A DNA stretch of 45,425 bases, taken from the NCBI GenBank assembly GCA_903898185.1, contig CAIUEN010000121.1:1-45425 (forward strand), in the 5' to 3' direction. Positions 9,358 to 18,270 of the stretch are shown here, piece by piece. Origin of the DNA: an uncultured Verrucomicrobiales bacterium. Its GTDB lineage: Bacteria > Verrucomicrobiota > Verrucomicrobiia > Limisphaerales > Palsa-1400. Below the pieces are notes generated by a model, which worked only from the letters and a program-made list of their open reading frames with translations, did no database searches and was not told where the DNA came from. The position numbers were made by a program, and so were the translations under genes. Every line of letters starts with the position of its first letter. Positions within the stretch are counted from its first letter, which is position 1.

Positions 9358-11406
9358 ATGCCTGATCCAAAAAAAGCAACTGAGCCGGATAAGAACGAGA
9401 AAAGGAACGGTGACTTTCGTATCCAATCAAAGACCGTGCTGGTCTGGATCGTTCTCATAGCGCTCTTTGTCGCGGTTGCGCAACTCGTTACAAAAAGTGA
9501 GTCGAAAGTCAAGGTTTTGACCGGCTACCCGGAGCTGGAAGTGATCATTGAAAAAAATCTGATGGTTCCCGACACTGGCATCATCACCTATCCGCCACAG
9601 TCGGAAATCAAACGGATCAGTGGTCGAATTTACGAGACCAATGAAAGGGGTGAACGCCTCAAAGGCAAGGATGGAAAGCTAAGCGAGATATCCTTCCAGT
9701 TGCAGACGGCTTTGACCGATGAGATCAAGACCAAGCTCATCAAGTCCGGCCAGTTCAAAGATTCCGAGCCCAATAACATGATGCTCAATCTTTTCCTGAA
9801 CCTGCTGCCATTCCTCCTGATTTTTGGGCTGATCTACTTTTTTCTGGTTCGCCAGATTAAGAATGCCGGCAAAGGCGCGCTGAGCTTCGGCAAGAGCAAG
9901 GCCCGCATGCTCAGCAAAGACAAGAACAAGATTACGTTCAAAGATGTGGCGGGCGTTGAGGAAGCCAAGGACGAGGTCTCCGAATTGGTCGAGTTCCTGC
10001 GCGATCCCAAGAAATTTCAACGTCTGGGCGGACGCATTCCCAAGGGCATACTCATGATCGGCGCTCCAGGCACAGGCAAGACATTGCTCGCCAAGGCAAT
10101 TGCCGGCGAAGCTGACGCCGCTTTCTTCAGCATCAGCGGTTCGGATTTCGTGGAAATGTTCGTTGGCGTTGGTGCCAGTCGGGTTCGTGACATGTTCGAA
10201 CAGGCTCGAAAAAGCACTCCTTGCCTTATTTTCATCGACGAAATTGACGCTGTCGGCCGCAGTCGCGGACATGGTTGGGGCGGTGGAAACGACGAACGCG
10301 AACAGACGCTCAATGCGTTGCTCGTTGAGATGGACGGTTTTGACACTCAGGATGGGATTATTATTATCGCCGCAACCAATCGGCCTGATGTGCTCGACCC
10401 CGCGCTGCTCCGACCGGGTCGTTTTGACCGACAAATCACGGTGAACCTGCCCGATGTGCGCGGTCGCGAAGCTATTCTTAAGGTGCATGCCCGCAACGTG
10501 AAACTCGATCCGGTGGTCGATCTGGCGATCACCGCTCGCGGCACGCCCGGTTTTTCTGGCGCGGATCTTGCCAATCTCCTCAATGAGGCTGCTTTGCAAG
10601 CGGCGCGCCTGAACAAAAAATCCATCGGCATGGCCGAACTGGAAGAGGCTCGAATCAAAGTCCGCATGGGCCGCGAACGGCGCAGCATGGCGATGTCCGA
10701 CGAAGATAAGCGTTTTACGGCATGGCACGAAGCCGGACACGCGCTGATCAACGTGCTGCTGGAACACACCCATCCGCTGCACAAGGTCACAATCATCCCG
10801 CGCGGCCAATCGCTTGGGTCAACAATGTCACTGCCTGAAAAAGACGTGCTCAGCCATCGCCGCAAGGAGATGCTCGACTTGATCTGCGTCATGATGGCCG
10901 GACGCATCGCCGAAGAGATCATTTCCGGCGATGTTACCAGCGGAGCTTCCGGCGACATCCAACAAGCCACCAACCTGGCCCGGTTGATGGTTTGCCAATG
11001 GGGCATGAGCGATCGCTTGGGCATGGTCCTTTATGGAAATGACAGCGATCAGGTGTTTTTAGGACGGGACATGGCTCAAAGGAAGGAATACAGCGAATTT
11101 ACCGCGCAGGAAATCGACACCGAGGTCAAGCGGATTATCAGTGACGCCTATGATCGGGCGAAAAACTTGATCATAACTCACCGCGACAAGTTGGAAATCA
11201 TCGCCAACGCCTTGCTGGAGTATGAAACATTGGATGGAAGCCATGTGCAGGATATTGTTCGGACCGGAACTTTCACACCGCCCGCGCATTTGCCCAAGGT
11301 GGATCCGCCCTCCGGCGCAACTGCAGTGACGCCGCTATCCGATGTGAAGAAGCCGCTGCCGCCCAAATTACCGGGTTTCGGTTCTCCCGCGCCAGCCACT
11401 GTGTAA
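9358..11406 (+). CDS. ftsH: ATP-dependent zinc metalloprotease FtsH
   Basis: This membrane-anchored AAA protease (682 residues) degrades misfolded and regulatory membrane and cytosolic proteins, including LpxC in some Gram-negatives. Visible parts are two N-terminal membrane helices (about residues 24-42 and 140-165) flanking a periplasmic domain, Walker A GAPGTGKT (about 235), the second region of homology [18 protein letters not shown] (about 340) and the zinc site HEAGH starting at residue 457, with [14 protein letters not shown] supplying the third ligand. The C-terminus has a proline-rich tail. Length and order are normal for the family. Confidence 0.98.
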   Translation: MPDPKKATEPDKNEKRNGDFRIQSKTVLVWIVLIALFVAVAQLVTKSESKVKVLTGYPELEVIIEKNLMVPDTGIITYPPQSEIKRISGRIYETNERGERLKGKDGKLSEISFQLQTALTDEIKTKLIKSGQFKDSEPNNMMLNLFLNLLPFLLIFGLIYFFLVRQIKNAGKGALSFGKSKARMLSKDKNKITFKDVAGVEEAKDEVSELVEFLRDPKKFQRLGGRIPKGILMIGAPGTGKTLLAKAIAGEADAAFFSISGSDFVEMFVGVGASRVRDMFEQARKSTPCLIFIDEIDAVGRSRGHGWGGGNDEREQTLNALLVEMDGFDTQDGIIIIAATNRPDVLDPALLRPGRFDRQITVNLPDVRGREAILKVHARNVKLDPVVDLAITARGTPGFSGADLANLLNEAALQAARLNKKSIGMAELEEARIKVRMGRERRSMAMSDEDKRFTAWHEAGHALINVLLEHTHPLHKVTIIPRGQSLGSTMSLPEKDVLSHRRKEMLDLICVMMAGRIAEEIISGDVTSGASGDIQQATNLARLMVCQWGMSDRLGMVLYGNDSDQVFLGRDMAQRKEYSEFTAQEIDTEVKRIISDAYDRAKNLIITHRDKLEIIANALLEYETLDGSHVQDIVRTGTFTPPAHLPKVDPPSGATAVTPLSDVKKPLPPKLPGFGSPAPATV

Positions 11407-11426
11407 GAGGTTAAGAGGTTTCGTTC

Positions 11427-12134
11427 ATGATAAAGGATTCCGGCGCGCGCGTCGTCATTGCTCCGTCTTTGCTGGCTGCCGACTTCACCCGCTTGGGGAG
11501 CGAAGTCAAGCGCGCCCAACGCGCTGGTGCCGATTGGCTGCACCTCGACATCATGGATGGACGGTTCGTTCCGAATATCTCGTTCGGCCCCGCCGTCGTC
11601 AAAGCCATTCGGCCCTTGACGCAACTGCCATTTGACGTCCACCTGATGTGCGAACGTCCGGAGATTCTGCTCGAACCGTTCGCGGAAGCCGGCGCTGACC
11701 GCATCACCGTGCATGTTGAATTGGGGCGTCAGCATGTGACCGACTTGATCTGGAAAATTCGTTCGTTGGGCAAGCGGGTGGGCCTGTGCGTCAATCCTCC
11801 GACAGCGATGGAAGGGATTGAACCTCATCTTCGTCATATCGATTCAATACTTGTCATGACGGTCAACCCCGGATTCGGCGGTCAGCCGTTCATTACCGAA
11901 ACGCTTCCCAAGATCCAGCGGGCTCGCGCCTGGCGCGCCGAACGCAACTATAAATTCGCCATCGCCGTCGATGGCGGGATTAATTTCCAGACCACTGCCG
12001 AATGCGCCGAATCCGGCGCCAACGTTTTCATCAGCGGCACCGGTCTTTTCGGCGAGCGCAACATGAAAGGCGCCATCAAAAAAATGCGCGCCATCGCGCA
12101 AGCACAGAACGCGAACTGTTCACGCGTAGCATAG
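11427..12134 (+). CDS. rpe: Ribulose-phosphate 3-epimerase
   Basis: Rpe interconverts D-ribulose 5-phosphate and D-xylulose 5-phosphate in the pentose phosphate pathway. The TIM-barrel markers are all present: APSLLAADF near the N-terminus, WLHLDIMDGRFVPNISFG with metal-binding His and Asp, FDVHLM, VMTVNPGFGGQ and VDGGIN. A TAAGAGG sequence lies 7 nt before the ATG. The last residues (NCSRVA) and the TAG stop are encoded by a family A repeat at 12114-12186, so the native C-terminus has been replaced or trimmed by the insertion. At 235 residues it is slightly longer than usual. Confidence 0.96.
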   Translation: MIKDSGARVVIAPSLLAADFTRLGSEVKRAQRAGADWLHLDIMDGRFVPNISFGPAVVKAIRPLTQLPFDVHLMCERPEILLEPFAEAGADRITVHVELGRQHVTDLIWKIRSLGKRVGLCVNPPTAMEGIEPHLRHIDSILVMTVNPGFGGQPFITETLPKIQRARAWRAERNYKFAIAVDGGINFQTTAECAESGANVFISGTGLFGERNMKGAIKKMRAIAQAQNANCSRVA

Positions 12135-12186
12135 GCATCCTTGCCTGTGCTCCTCTCTCCGTCGAGCGTCAGCGAGACGCTGATTT
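12114..12186. repeat. Family A element, copy 2, spanning two stop codons
   Basis: Inverted relative to copy 1, it contains the AGGCATCCTTGCCT hairpin and GCGTC-AGCGA-GACGC. It encodes the last residues and stop (12132-12134) of rpe on the plus strand and the last residues (KSASR) and stop (12169-12171) of ccsA on the minus strand. Confidence 0.85.
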
Positions 12187-14058
12187 GAAGCTTGCCCAAA
12201 AGCGCTCGGACATTAGCGCCAAAACAATGATGACAACCTGGCTTGCGACAAAGGCCACAAGCCACGGGAAGGCCGCGTCCATGAAACCGTACGAGTGCAG
12301 GCCGACCCCAAGCATGTTGACACCAAACCAGGAAAAACTGGTGACGATGTTGCCGCCCACCGCCATTGCCATCAGGCCGCGATCTTTGATCATGCCGCCC
12401 CAGCGCAGGTGCAGGATGATCGCATTCCAAAGCACGATCAGGAGAGCTCCGTTCTCTTTCGGGTCCCAGCCCCAGAAACGGCCCCAAGATTGATCAGCCC
12501 AGATGCCGCCCAAAACGGTTCCGACGAAACTGAAGATCGTCGAGAAACAGACAATCCCATAAACCATGCGAGTCAGGATATTGCCCAGATCCTGCGATTG
12601 AGCCGCGCCATCCAAAACCGGCTGGGACATGCGGGAAGTGAAAAAGCCGGCGACGACGTAAATGACCGCCAGCAACCCCGCAAGGAACATTGAGGAATAG
12701 CCGATGGTGATCGTCACAACATGCGTCGCAAGCCAGAGATTGGTGTCTAGCACAGCTCTCAGCATTTCCATGGTATCGCCGCTCAGTGAGAGATGGTGGG
12801 CGATGATCAGAGTGATGAACCCGATCAGAGACGACGCCACCAATCCGATGGCACCTTTGAACAGACGCTCAAGGATCAATCCCAGCAGCACTGCGCCCCA
12901 GCCGATGAAAATGGCGGATGAGTAAAGGTTGGTCACCGGAGGACGACCTTCCAGCCACATTCGGAAACCGAGGCCCAGCGTATGAATGACGAAACCCAGG
13001 ACCAGCAACATCACGCCCGTTTTGCGAACGCTCTCGGACATGTTGATCCAGAAAATGCAGCCCAAAATCAGCGCGGCCACATAAACCACCATGGCTTTGT
13101 AAAACGGCTCAAGCTGGTTGAAGAGAAATTCGTGCCGACTTTTCTGAACAGAGGCGTCAAGGTTGTTGGCTTGGAGCCACGATTCGTAGCCCGCCACCGC
13201 CGCTCTAAAGTCCTGAGGCCGGTTCTTGGCATAGCTCGATGCGATTGCGGCTAGAAAAGGGATGGCGGGATGAATTTCCTCCGTGCGGGCTGATTCGATG
13301 AGGCTTGCGCCGATATTGCGCCAGTTGCCCGGCGCATCGCCTGCTTTGGGCGGAACCGCCAGCGGATAGGCCACGCTGGCCATATCCTGAAATTCGTGAA
13401 ACAGCGGCGAGAGTCGATCCATCGCGCTCTTGTCAAATTCTTCTTTGACATCCTGCTTTCTAACCGCCGTCATGGCCGGTCCCAGCGCCGCCTTGTAAGC
13501 GGCGATGTCAGCCGGAAAATCGACGCAGCCCTCGGGTTGAAGGCTGTTCTTGATCTGCCGGTAAAGCATCAGGCTGCTGTAAAGATGCATCAAATCCTTT
13601 TGATATGCCGTGCGGTTCTTGGCGGCATCATCCCTGCTTTCCTCGGATTTTGCCAAGGTTTGAATCTGCGACTGAAGCTGCGGCAATTGATTGGTGAAAT
13701 CGTTGTAGGCATAGTAGTTGAGACCGGGCTTATCAGCGCCCAACAAGCCCTCCAGTTCGGGAGCTTGGACACGGAAGACTTTGCGTTGATCCGCCAGTTC
13801 GGGCTTGGTCATCGCTTCGAGCATCCACTCGGTGGCAGAGAGAGTGTTGCCGACAGCGCGAACGGTCGATTTGCCGCGCATGCTCAGCAGCGCATTGCGG
13901 GCGACGGTGTCCATCGGCTGGATGCGGCCATTGAGAAGAACGGGCAGTCGCCCGAAAAGGGTGAGGTCAAACTTGTTCTTTGGCTCGGGCGCGCGCGCGC
14001 CAGAGAGGAACCAGAGGGCGAACACGACAAGGCATGTCCAAGGCAGCCACTTTTTCAT
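12169..14058 (-). CDS. ccsA: CcsA-type cytochrome c biogenesis protein
   Basis: This 629-residue membrane protein has one N-terminal helix (about residues 5-22), a large soluble region (about 25-325) and a C-terminal CcsA-like polytopic domain with the haem-handling WWD-type motif WGRFWGWDPKENG near residue 525 and conserved membrane histidines (VIHTLGLG, ATHVVTI). With ResB it makes the System II haem export and cytochrome c ligation machine. I chose ATG 14058 because it overlaps the resB stop as ATGA and starts a membrane helix; the longer frame to 14208 lies inside resB. The long N-terminal soluble region is unlike the short classical CcsA. Its last residues come from a family A repeat. 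Confidence 0.9.
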   Translation of the reverse strand: MKKWLPWTCLVVFALWFLSGARAPEPKNKFDLTLFGRLPVLLNGRIQPMDTVARNALLSMRGKSTVRAVGNTLSATEWMLEAMTKPELADQRKVFRVQAPELEGLLGADKPGLNYYAYNDFTNQLPQLQSQIQTLAKSEESRDDAAKNRTAYQKDLMHLYSSLMLYRQIKNSLQPEGCVDFPADIAAYKAALGPAMTAVRKQDVKEEFDKSAMDRLSPLFHEFQDMASVAYPLAVPPKAGDAPGNWRNIGASLIESARTEEIHPAIPFLAAIASSYAKNRPQDFRAAVAGYESWLQANNLDASVQKSRHEFLFNQLEPFYKAMVVYVAALILGCIFWINMSESVRKTGVMLLVLGFVIHTLGLGFRMWLEGRPPVTNLYSSAIFIGWGAVLLGLILERLFKGAIGLVASSLIGFITLIIAHHLSLSGDTMEMLRAVLDTNLWLATHVVTITIGYSSMFLAGLLAVIYVVAGFFTSRMSQPVLDGAAQSQDLGNILTRMVYGIVCFSTIFSFVGTVLGGIWADQSWGRFWGWDPKENGALLIVLWNAIILHLRWGGMIKDRGLMAMAVGGNIVTSFSWFGVNMLGVGLHSYGFMDAAFPWLVAFVASQVVIIVLALMSERFWASFKSASR

Positions 14059-15332
14059 AAGCGTTTTTCCTTTTGATCGAAGTTGGAAGCGGGACGAGCC
14101 AGTCTGGCATCGGCAACCGGAACGGCGGCGACGGCGGAGTTTTTCCGGGCAAAGGTAAAAAGATGCATCATGAATTGGATCAGCAGTCCGGTCGTGATCA
14201 GAATGCAAGCCAGGTAGGGCGTAGCGGAGGCTGGGTTGCGCACAACCTGAAGTATCGAGACTCTGTCTCCGGGCTCGAAGCTGCTTTGGTAGTAGGTATC
14301 GCCGCGATAGCGCAGCGGGTTGTTCATGTAAATCAAAACGTCGCGGCTTTCCCCCATCGTGGGATCCTCCAGATGAACCCGGCTCGAGAAGTTTTTCGGA
14401 ATATCGGTGCCCGGGTAGAGATCGTGGCGGAACTCGATGAGCTTCAGCGTATAAGGTTTGTAGTAACGGGTCGGCCGCATCTCAATCCGGTAGTTGTGAC
14501 TGTTGCAAGCAAACGCTTGCGGAGTCGCCAGAATCGAGGCGTCACTGCCAAGCCACTCCGTCAATCGGCCCAGGGACGACATTTTAGTCAACCAGGGAGA
14601 AACGACCCAATCGCCGATTGAACCCTTGTCGCCGACGATTTCAATCAGCGCGGCGGGGCTGTTTTCGCTCTCCATTGCTGCCGTTACTGCAGTTGGGGCG
14701 AATTGGATCTGCTGGCCGATGCCCTGGCTGGACTTGAGAGCTCCGGGCTGGGCGCCGCCCCCACGGGTGGGCAGGGCGTTGGGCAGATAGCCTTTGACAC
14801 GTAGCGCAAACGGCAACTGCGGATGGCGGATTTCTTTGGAGTTGGCCAGATTGTCGGCAGGAATCGAGACTACATCGTCGCGGTCGGGATTGGTGGTGTC
14901 AATTACCACCAATTCCAGCTTGCGACTGTCTTCGGAATAGGTTTTGGTTTCGCCAACCTCGACACGCATCAGGCTCTCCACTTGGCATGCCTCGGTCAGG
15001 AACTGGCCCGAGAGCAGGATGATCAATCCAAGATGCGCCAGCCAGATACCGAGTTTCTTCCGAGAAAACTGAAACCGGGTGATGTGACTGGCAACGAGGT
15101 TGATCAGCAATACGCCGCCGATGAGCCAGCCGCCAGGGAAGATGGGAATTCCCATTTTGCTCCCTGGCAGGTCCCATAGGACAAGCCAGCTTCGGAAGTA
15201 GCGAGCCTGCACCTCGTAGAGTCCCAAGTGGACTTGGGCAATCGTGCCGCCAAAGACCAGCACCAAGGCCAGCGCCAGGCACACCACGGTTAAGCGCAAC
15301 GAGGCAAGCGATTTGAAAATCTTAGAGAGCAT
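14055..15332 (-). CDS. resB: ResB-like cytochrome c biogenesis protein
   Basis: ResB/Ccs1 partners CcsA to deliver haem and attach it to CXXCH apocytochromes outside the inner membrane. The 425-residue protein begins LASLRLTVVCLALALVLVFGG (first helix), has two further helices within about residues 65-115, a large periplasmic domain and a final helix near 380-400, the family plan. It overlaps ccsA by 4 bases and begins 1 base after the stop of the upstream duplicated-domain gene, so the three proteins are probably translated in a coupled way. No apocytochrome gene is present in the window. Confidence 0.9.
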   Translation of the reverse strand: MLSKIFKSLASLRLTVVCLALALVLVFGGTIAQVHLGLYEVQARYFRSWLVLWDLPGSKMGIPIFPGGWLIGGVLLINLVASHITRFQFSRKKLGIWLAHLGLIILLSGQFLTEACQVESLMRVEVGETKTYSEDSRKLELVVIDTTNPDRDDVVSIPADNLANSKEIRHPQLPFALRVKGYLPNALPTRGGGAQPGALKSSQGIGQQIQFAPTAVTAAMESENSPAALIEIVGDKGSIGDWVVSPWLTKMSSLGRLTEWLGSDASILATPQAFACNSHNYRIEMRPTRYYKPYTLKLIEFRHDLYPGTDIPKNFSSRVHLEDPTMGESRDVLIYMNNPLRYRGDTYYQSSFEPGDRVSILQVVRNPASATPYLACILITTGLLIQFMMHLFTFARKNSAVAAVPVADARLARPASNFDQKEKRL

Positions 15333-15333
15333 G

Positions 15334-16644
15334 TTATTGGAAACGGGCAGTCTGGGCGAGCTTCAGGAGGTTCGAAATTTCGCGTTCGACCTCGGAACTG
15401 TCGCCCAACAGTTTGTAGAACCAGGTTGCGTCGCTGCGCGGCGCCATGACAGCCACCAAGCGGGTTGGACGGCCTGAAGCGTCCTTGCCGATCATATCCA
15501 CCAAAGTGCCTTTTCCTCCTGCGACATCCACCGTTTTGGTCATGGAAGGTAATTCAGCTTCGGTGATTGCTTTGAGACCGATTTGCGCGCGCCATCGGTT
15601 GACGTTGGCCAACGCTCCACCCACTTGTCCTGGAAAACTGGTGATCGTGATGGTGGCTTTGCCGGCCTTTTCATCGCTCACCGTGAAGCTCTTGACGACC
15701 ATCTTGGAGGCAGACTGTTCTTTCCAATGAGGCGGTATTTGCCAAGTGGCTGCCGTTGAATCGTGAATCGTTGAATCGTGAATCGTTGAATCGTGAATCG
15801 TTGAATCGTTGAATCGTGAATCGTTGAATCGTGAATCGTTGAATCGTGAATCGTTGAAGCGTGAATCGTTGAAGCGTGAATCGTTCGGTTGTGCGCCATT
15901 GGGTGCGGCTGCCGCAGCAGTGGCTGGATGACTGGCTGGCATTCCTGACATTGCCTCGCCCATAGGTGGATGCCCTGCCGGTAAAACCGTTGCGTCCATG
16001 CCTGGCATTGCGCCATGCGGATTGGCCACTGCGGAATCGCCAATGCTTTCCGCCGCCGCCATCGACGGAGCGCCTTGGAATTTGACCGACTTTAAGAACT
16101 CGTTCATCGCGGGCTTGGCCGCCGCAACAACTGTCTTATCGCCGCGCAACTTGAAGAAATAGGAAGTTTCGTCCTTAAGCTCCCAGCCGACCAGTGTGGA
16201 CTGCTGCGCTCCCACAAATTCGTAGAGCTTGCCCTTTTCAGAACCGATGGCCACCAACTCCGACACGACATCCTTCTGCTCAATCGGCTCAAGCCCCACC
16301 TCGCCGCGCCAGCGATTGACGTTCATGAGTTCACCGCCGACATCACCGGGAAAGGCCATCACAGCCAACTCCGCCTTGGTGTCGTTCGTTCCGAGAACGA
16401 CAAACTGGCCCAAACGCATGCGCGAAGCCGGTTTTTCATCCCATCCCGTGGGCACCGTCCATGTCAACGGTCTTGATAAGGCGGCTTGCGGCTGAGCCGA
16501 GCCGAGTGACAGGAGGCTGGGAACAGGTTCTTTGGGAACGCTGTACGTCTGCACTCCGTCTTTGCCCCAGGCAACGACGGGCAGTGCGATTGCAATGAGG
16601 ATACGCGAATAAAATCCATTAGTTGCTGGCATAAGCTGCCGCAA
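15334..16644 (-). CDS. Exported protein with duplicated domain and Met/His-rich, repeat-encoded linker
   Basis: I do not recognise a named family. After a likely signal peptide (about residues 8-27; ATG at residue 5 is an alternative start) come two homologous domains of about 130 residues: 61-188 and 300-430. Both share W-x-(V/I)-P-x-x-W at the start, a SFPGQVGG / AFPGDVGG turn, NVNRWR and an F-(F/Y)-KL-x-GD strand near the end. The linker has a Met/His-rich part (205-240: GAMPGMDATVLPAGHPPMGE and MSGMPASHP) that could bind copper or haem, then a low-complexity tract (254-297) of NDSRF and HDSTI pentapeptides encoded by the GAATCGT(T) DNA repeat. It heads the resB-ccsA operon, so a periplasmic role in cytochrome or metal handling is inferred. 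Confidence 0.75.
   Translation of the reverse strand: MRQLMPATNGFYSRILIAIALPVVAWGKDGVQTYSVPKEPVPSLLSLGSAQPQAALSRPLTWTVPTGWDEKPASRMRLGQFVVLGTNDTKAELAVMAFPGDVGGELMNVNRWRGEVGLEPIEQKDVVSELVAIGSEKGKLYEFVGAQQSTLVGWELKDETSYFFKLRGDKTVVAAAKPAMNEFLKSVKFQGAPSMAAAESIGDSAVANPHGAMPGMDATVLPAGHPPMGEAMSGMPASHPATAAAAAPNGAQPNDSRFNDSRFNDSRFNDSRFNDSRFNDSTIHDSTIHDSTIHDSTAATWQIPPHWKEQSASKMVVKSFTVSDEKAGKATITITSFPGQVGGALANVNRWRAQIGLKAITEAELPSMTKTVDVAGGKGTLVDMIGKDASGRPTRLVAVMAPRSDATWFYKLLGDSSEVEREISNLLKLAQTARFQ
15754..15885. repeat. GAATCGT(T) tandem array, coding copy
   Basis: About 17 units of GTGAATC (7 bp) and GTTGAATC (8 bp), mostly alternating so that each pair makes 15 bp. On the minus strand this encodes in-frame pentapeptides NDSRF and HDSTI. 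One place has two 8-mers in a row, which shifts the phase and changes the peptide from one form to the other without a stop. Confidence 0.95.
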
Positions 16645-16787
16645 ATTTAGCGCAGGAGATCAAAAGAAATACAACATTATTTGGTAACCATTCAGGTGGC
16701 TATTATAATGTAACCAAGTAACATTTTCCCGTGAGGCAACACGAAAAACCCTTCCCAGTATCGAAAGTCGGGTTAAAAACTGGAAAG

Positions 16788-17192
16788 ACCTTGGAAGAGC
16801 TGTAAGCCGAGTTTTGTCTGCTCCGCCGAAGCAGAGGAGAGAGTCATTTGTCTAAGCAGCCGGTACCCGAAACCCGTTCCGCTTGCGCGAAACTCAGAGC
16901 GGGCCGCTCCAAGGTTTCCTATTTGGCCTTGCACCCAATGGGGTTTTCCGTGCCCTGCCGATTGCTCGGCAGGCGGTGGGCTCTTACCCCACCTTTTCAC
17001 CCTTGCCCCTCCTTTCCAAGAGAAAGGCTGGGCGGTTTGTTTTCTGTGGCACTGTCCGTCAAGACGCTTTGAAACGCCCCGCCCGCGTGTATCCCGCCTC
17101 TTGCGAAACTGGTTACGCGGCATTGCGCCCTACGGTGTTCGGACTTTCCTCCTTCGACTTTCGCCGAAAGCGACCCTCCGCTCTTCCAAGAT
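16788..17192 (-). ncRNA. rnpB: RNase P RNA (bacterial type A-like)
   Basis: Read on the minus strand, the 5' arm ending CTTGGAAGAGC (17180-17190) pairs with GCTCTTCCAAG (16790-16800) to form P1. Just inside is the conserved GAGGAAAGTCCGAACACC block (P4 and CR I) and, near the 3' end, AGACAAAACTCGGCTTA (CR V), with a P-loop region between. This is the catalytic RNA that removes 5' leaders from pre-tRNAs. The size of about 400 nt is normal. The protein partner rnpA is not in the window. Ends are placed from P1 and may be off by a few bases. Confidence 0.95.
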
Positions 17193-17199
17193 CGTGAAC

Positions 17200-17228
17200 A
17201 CACTATGTCGAAAGTTTGGTGTTTACAA
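17200..17228 (-). promoter_or_regulatory. Possible rnpB promoter
   Basis: On the minus strand TTGTAA (17223-17228) and TAGTGT (17200-17205) are spaced by 17 bp and end just before the predicted 5' end of RNase P RNA. The -10 box is weak. Spacing and position support it more than the sequence does. Confidence 0.4.
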
Positions 17229-17264
17229 GGACTGACTGAAATTGAAAATGAAGCGTCTATCACA

Positions 17265-17349
17265 GTAAGTCGCAAGTTCGTGAGCGATGAATTGGTAGAT
17301 TTTACTGGGTAAAAGAAGCGTCAATCCGACTCACGAACTTACGAATTAC
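17265..17349. repeat. Long inverted repeat upstream of the kinase-like gene
   Basis: Arms at 17265-17284 and 17330-17349 are complementary at about 18 of 20 positions around a 45-nt loop; GAAGCGTC also occurs twice as a direct repeat (about 17251 and 17315). It lies between the divergent rnpB and kinase-like genes. Function unknown; it could be a leader structure of the gene at 17405 or a decayed element. Confidence 0.55.
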
Positions 17350-17404
17350 GGTACTAGATCTTTGCAAACGGCGCAAAATAGGTGACAATAGCTTAAGAAA
17401 TACT

Positions 17405-18112
17405 ATGCCAATCCTTAAACTCATTGAGAAACAAAAGTCGTTGTGGAACATCAAACACCGGCTCGAAACAACCACACCGTCTCCCGGGCGGTATAACGAA
17501 GGCGGCGTGAGCTACGGGCCGTGCCTGTTGATCTCGCGCGAGTGCGGCAGCGGTGGCAACGATGTCGCGCGGTTGGTGGGCGAACGTCTCGGCTGGCAGG
17601 TTTATGACCGTGAAATTGTCGATCAAATTTCCGAAATGGTCCATGCGCGGCAGCAACTGATCGAAAGCGTGGACGAGCGGGTGCGGTCCAATTGGGAGGC
17701 AGCTTGGCGTGAGGTGTTATTTTCCGAAGATATCGGCTCGGAAAAATACCTGCGTTTTTTGCGTGAGATGGTCTTAACTCTTGGACATCACGGTGACGTC
17801 GTCATTCTGGGACGCGGCGCGCAATACGTGCTGCCCCGCCCGTGCTCGCTTTGCGTGAGGCTCGTTGCGCCTGTGGAGCAGCGGATCAAACGCGTGGCCG
17901 ACGGGAGAAAACTCAACGCCGCAGAAGCGCGGGCTTACGTCCGGAAGCGAGATTCCGAGCGTGTCGATTTTATTCGCAAGTTCTTTCGTTCCGATGCGAC
18001 ATCACCGCTCATGTATGACCTGATGGTTAACACCGGAGAGCTGAGCTCGCAAGGGGCGTCTGAGATCATTTTGTCGGCGTTGCATGCGAAGCTGGGGGTG
18101 AGCGTGGCTTGA
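17405..18112 (+). CDS. Cytidylate kinase-like family protein
   Basis: The 235-residue protein resembles the Cytidylate_kin2 family: a nucleotide-binding loop SRECGSGGNDVARLVGERLG (about residues 43-62), then YDREIVDQIS, VILGRGAQYVLP and a C-terminal RKRDSERVDFIRKFF that resembles the LID arginines of CMP kinase. Canonical Cmk recycles CMP to CDP; the substrate of this branch is less certain. The start has AAGAAA nearby and is the first Met in frame. It is a single-gene unit on the plus strand between rnpB and a family A repeat. Confidence 0.8.
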   Translation: MPILKLIEKQKSLWNIKHRLETTTPSPGRYNEGGVSYGPCLLISRECGSGGNDVARLVGERLGWQVYDREIVDQISEMVHARQQLIESVDERVRSNWEAAWREVLFSEDIGSEKYLRFLREMVLTLGHHGDVVILGRGAQYVLPRPCSLCVRLVAPVEQRIKRVADGRKLNAAEARAYVRKRDSERVDFIRKFFRSDATSPLMYDLMVNTGELSSQGASEIILSALHAKLGVSVA

Positions 18113-18136
18113 CTTCAAACGCTTGCTACGCGACTG

Positions 18137-18233
18137 GCAACAGTCCAGGTCAGAAGGAGAAATTAGTGGCTCGCTGACGCTCGCCAGAGAGAGGGGGCAC
18201 AGGCAGGGATGCCTATGATACCTGAATAGTTAC
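18137..18233. repeat. Family A element, copy 3
   Basis: Same order as copy 1: an AGAAGGAGAAATTAG segment, TCGCTGACGC, the AGGCAGGGATGCCT hairpin and the GAATAGTTAC end. The left end is more diverged. It separates the kinase-like gene from the convergent lipoate ligase gene. Confidence 0.8.
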
Positions 18234-18270
18234 CGAGACTGAACAGGCTCAGGGTTTCTGCATGCAACTC

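Noticed and set aside
9679-10809. 376-codon open frame antisense to ftsH
   Set aside because: Shadow frame; ftsH is certain and the antisense product has no known features.
16682-16708. TTGGTA and TATAAT spaced by 17 bp on the plus strand before rnpB
   Set aside because: No plus-strand gene follows within 700 bp and rnpB is on the other strand, so a promoter here is not supported.
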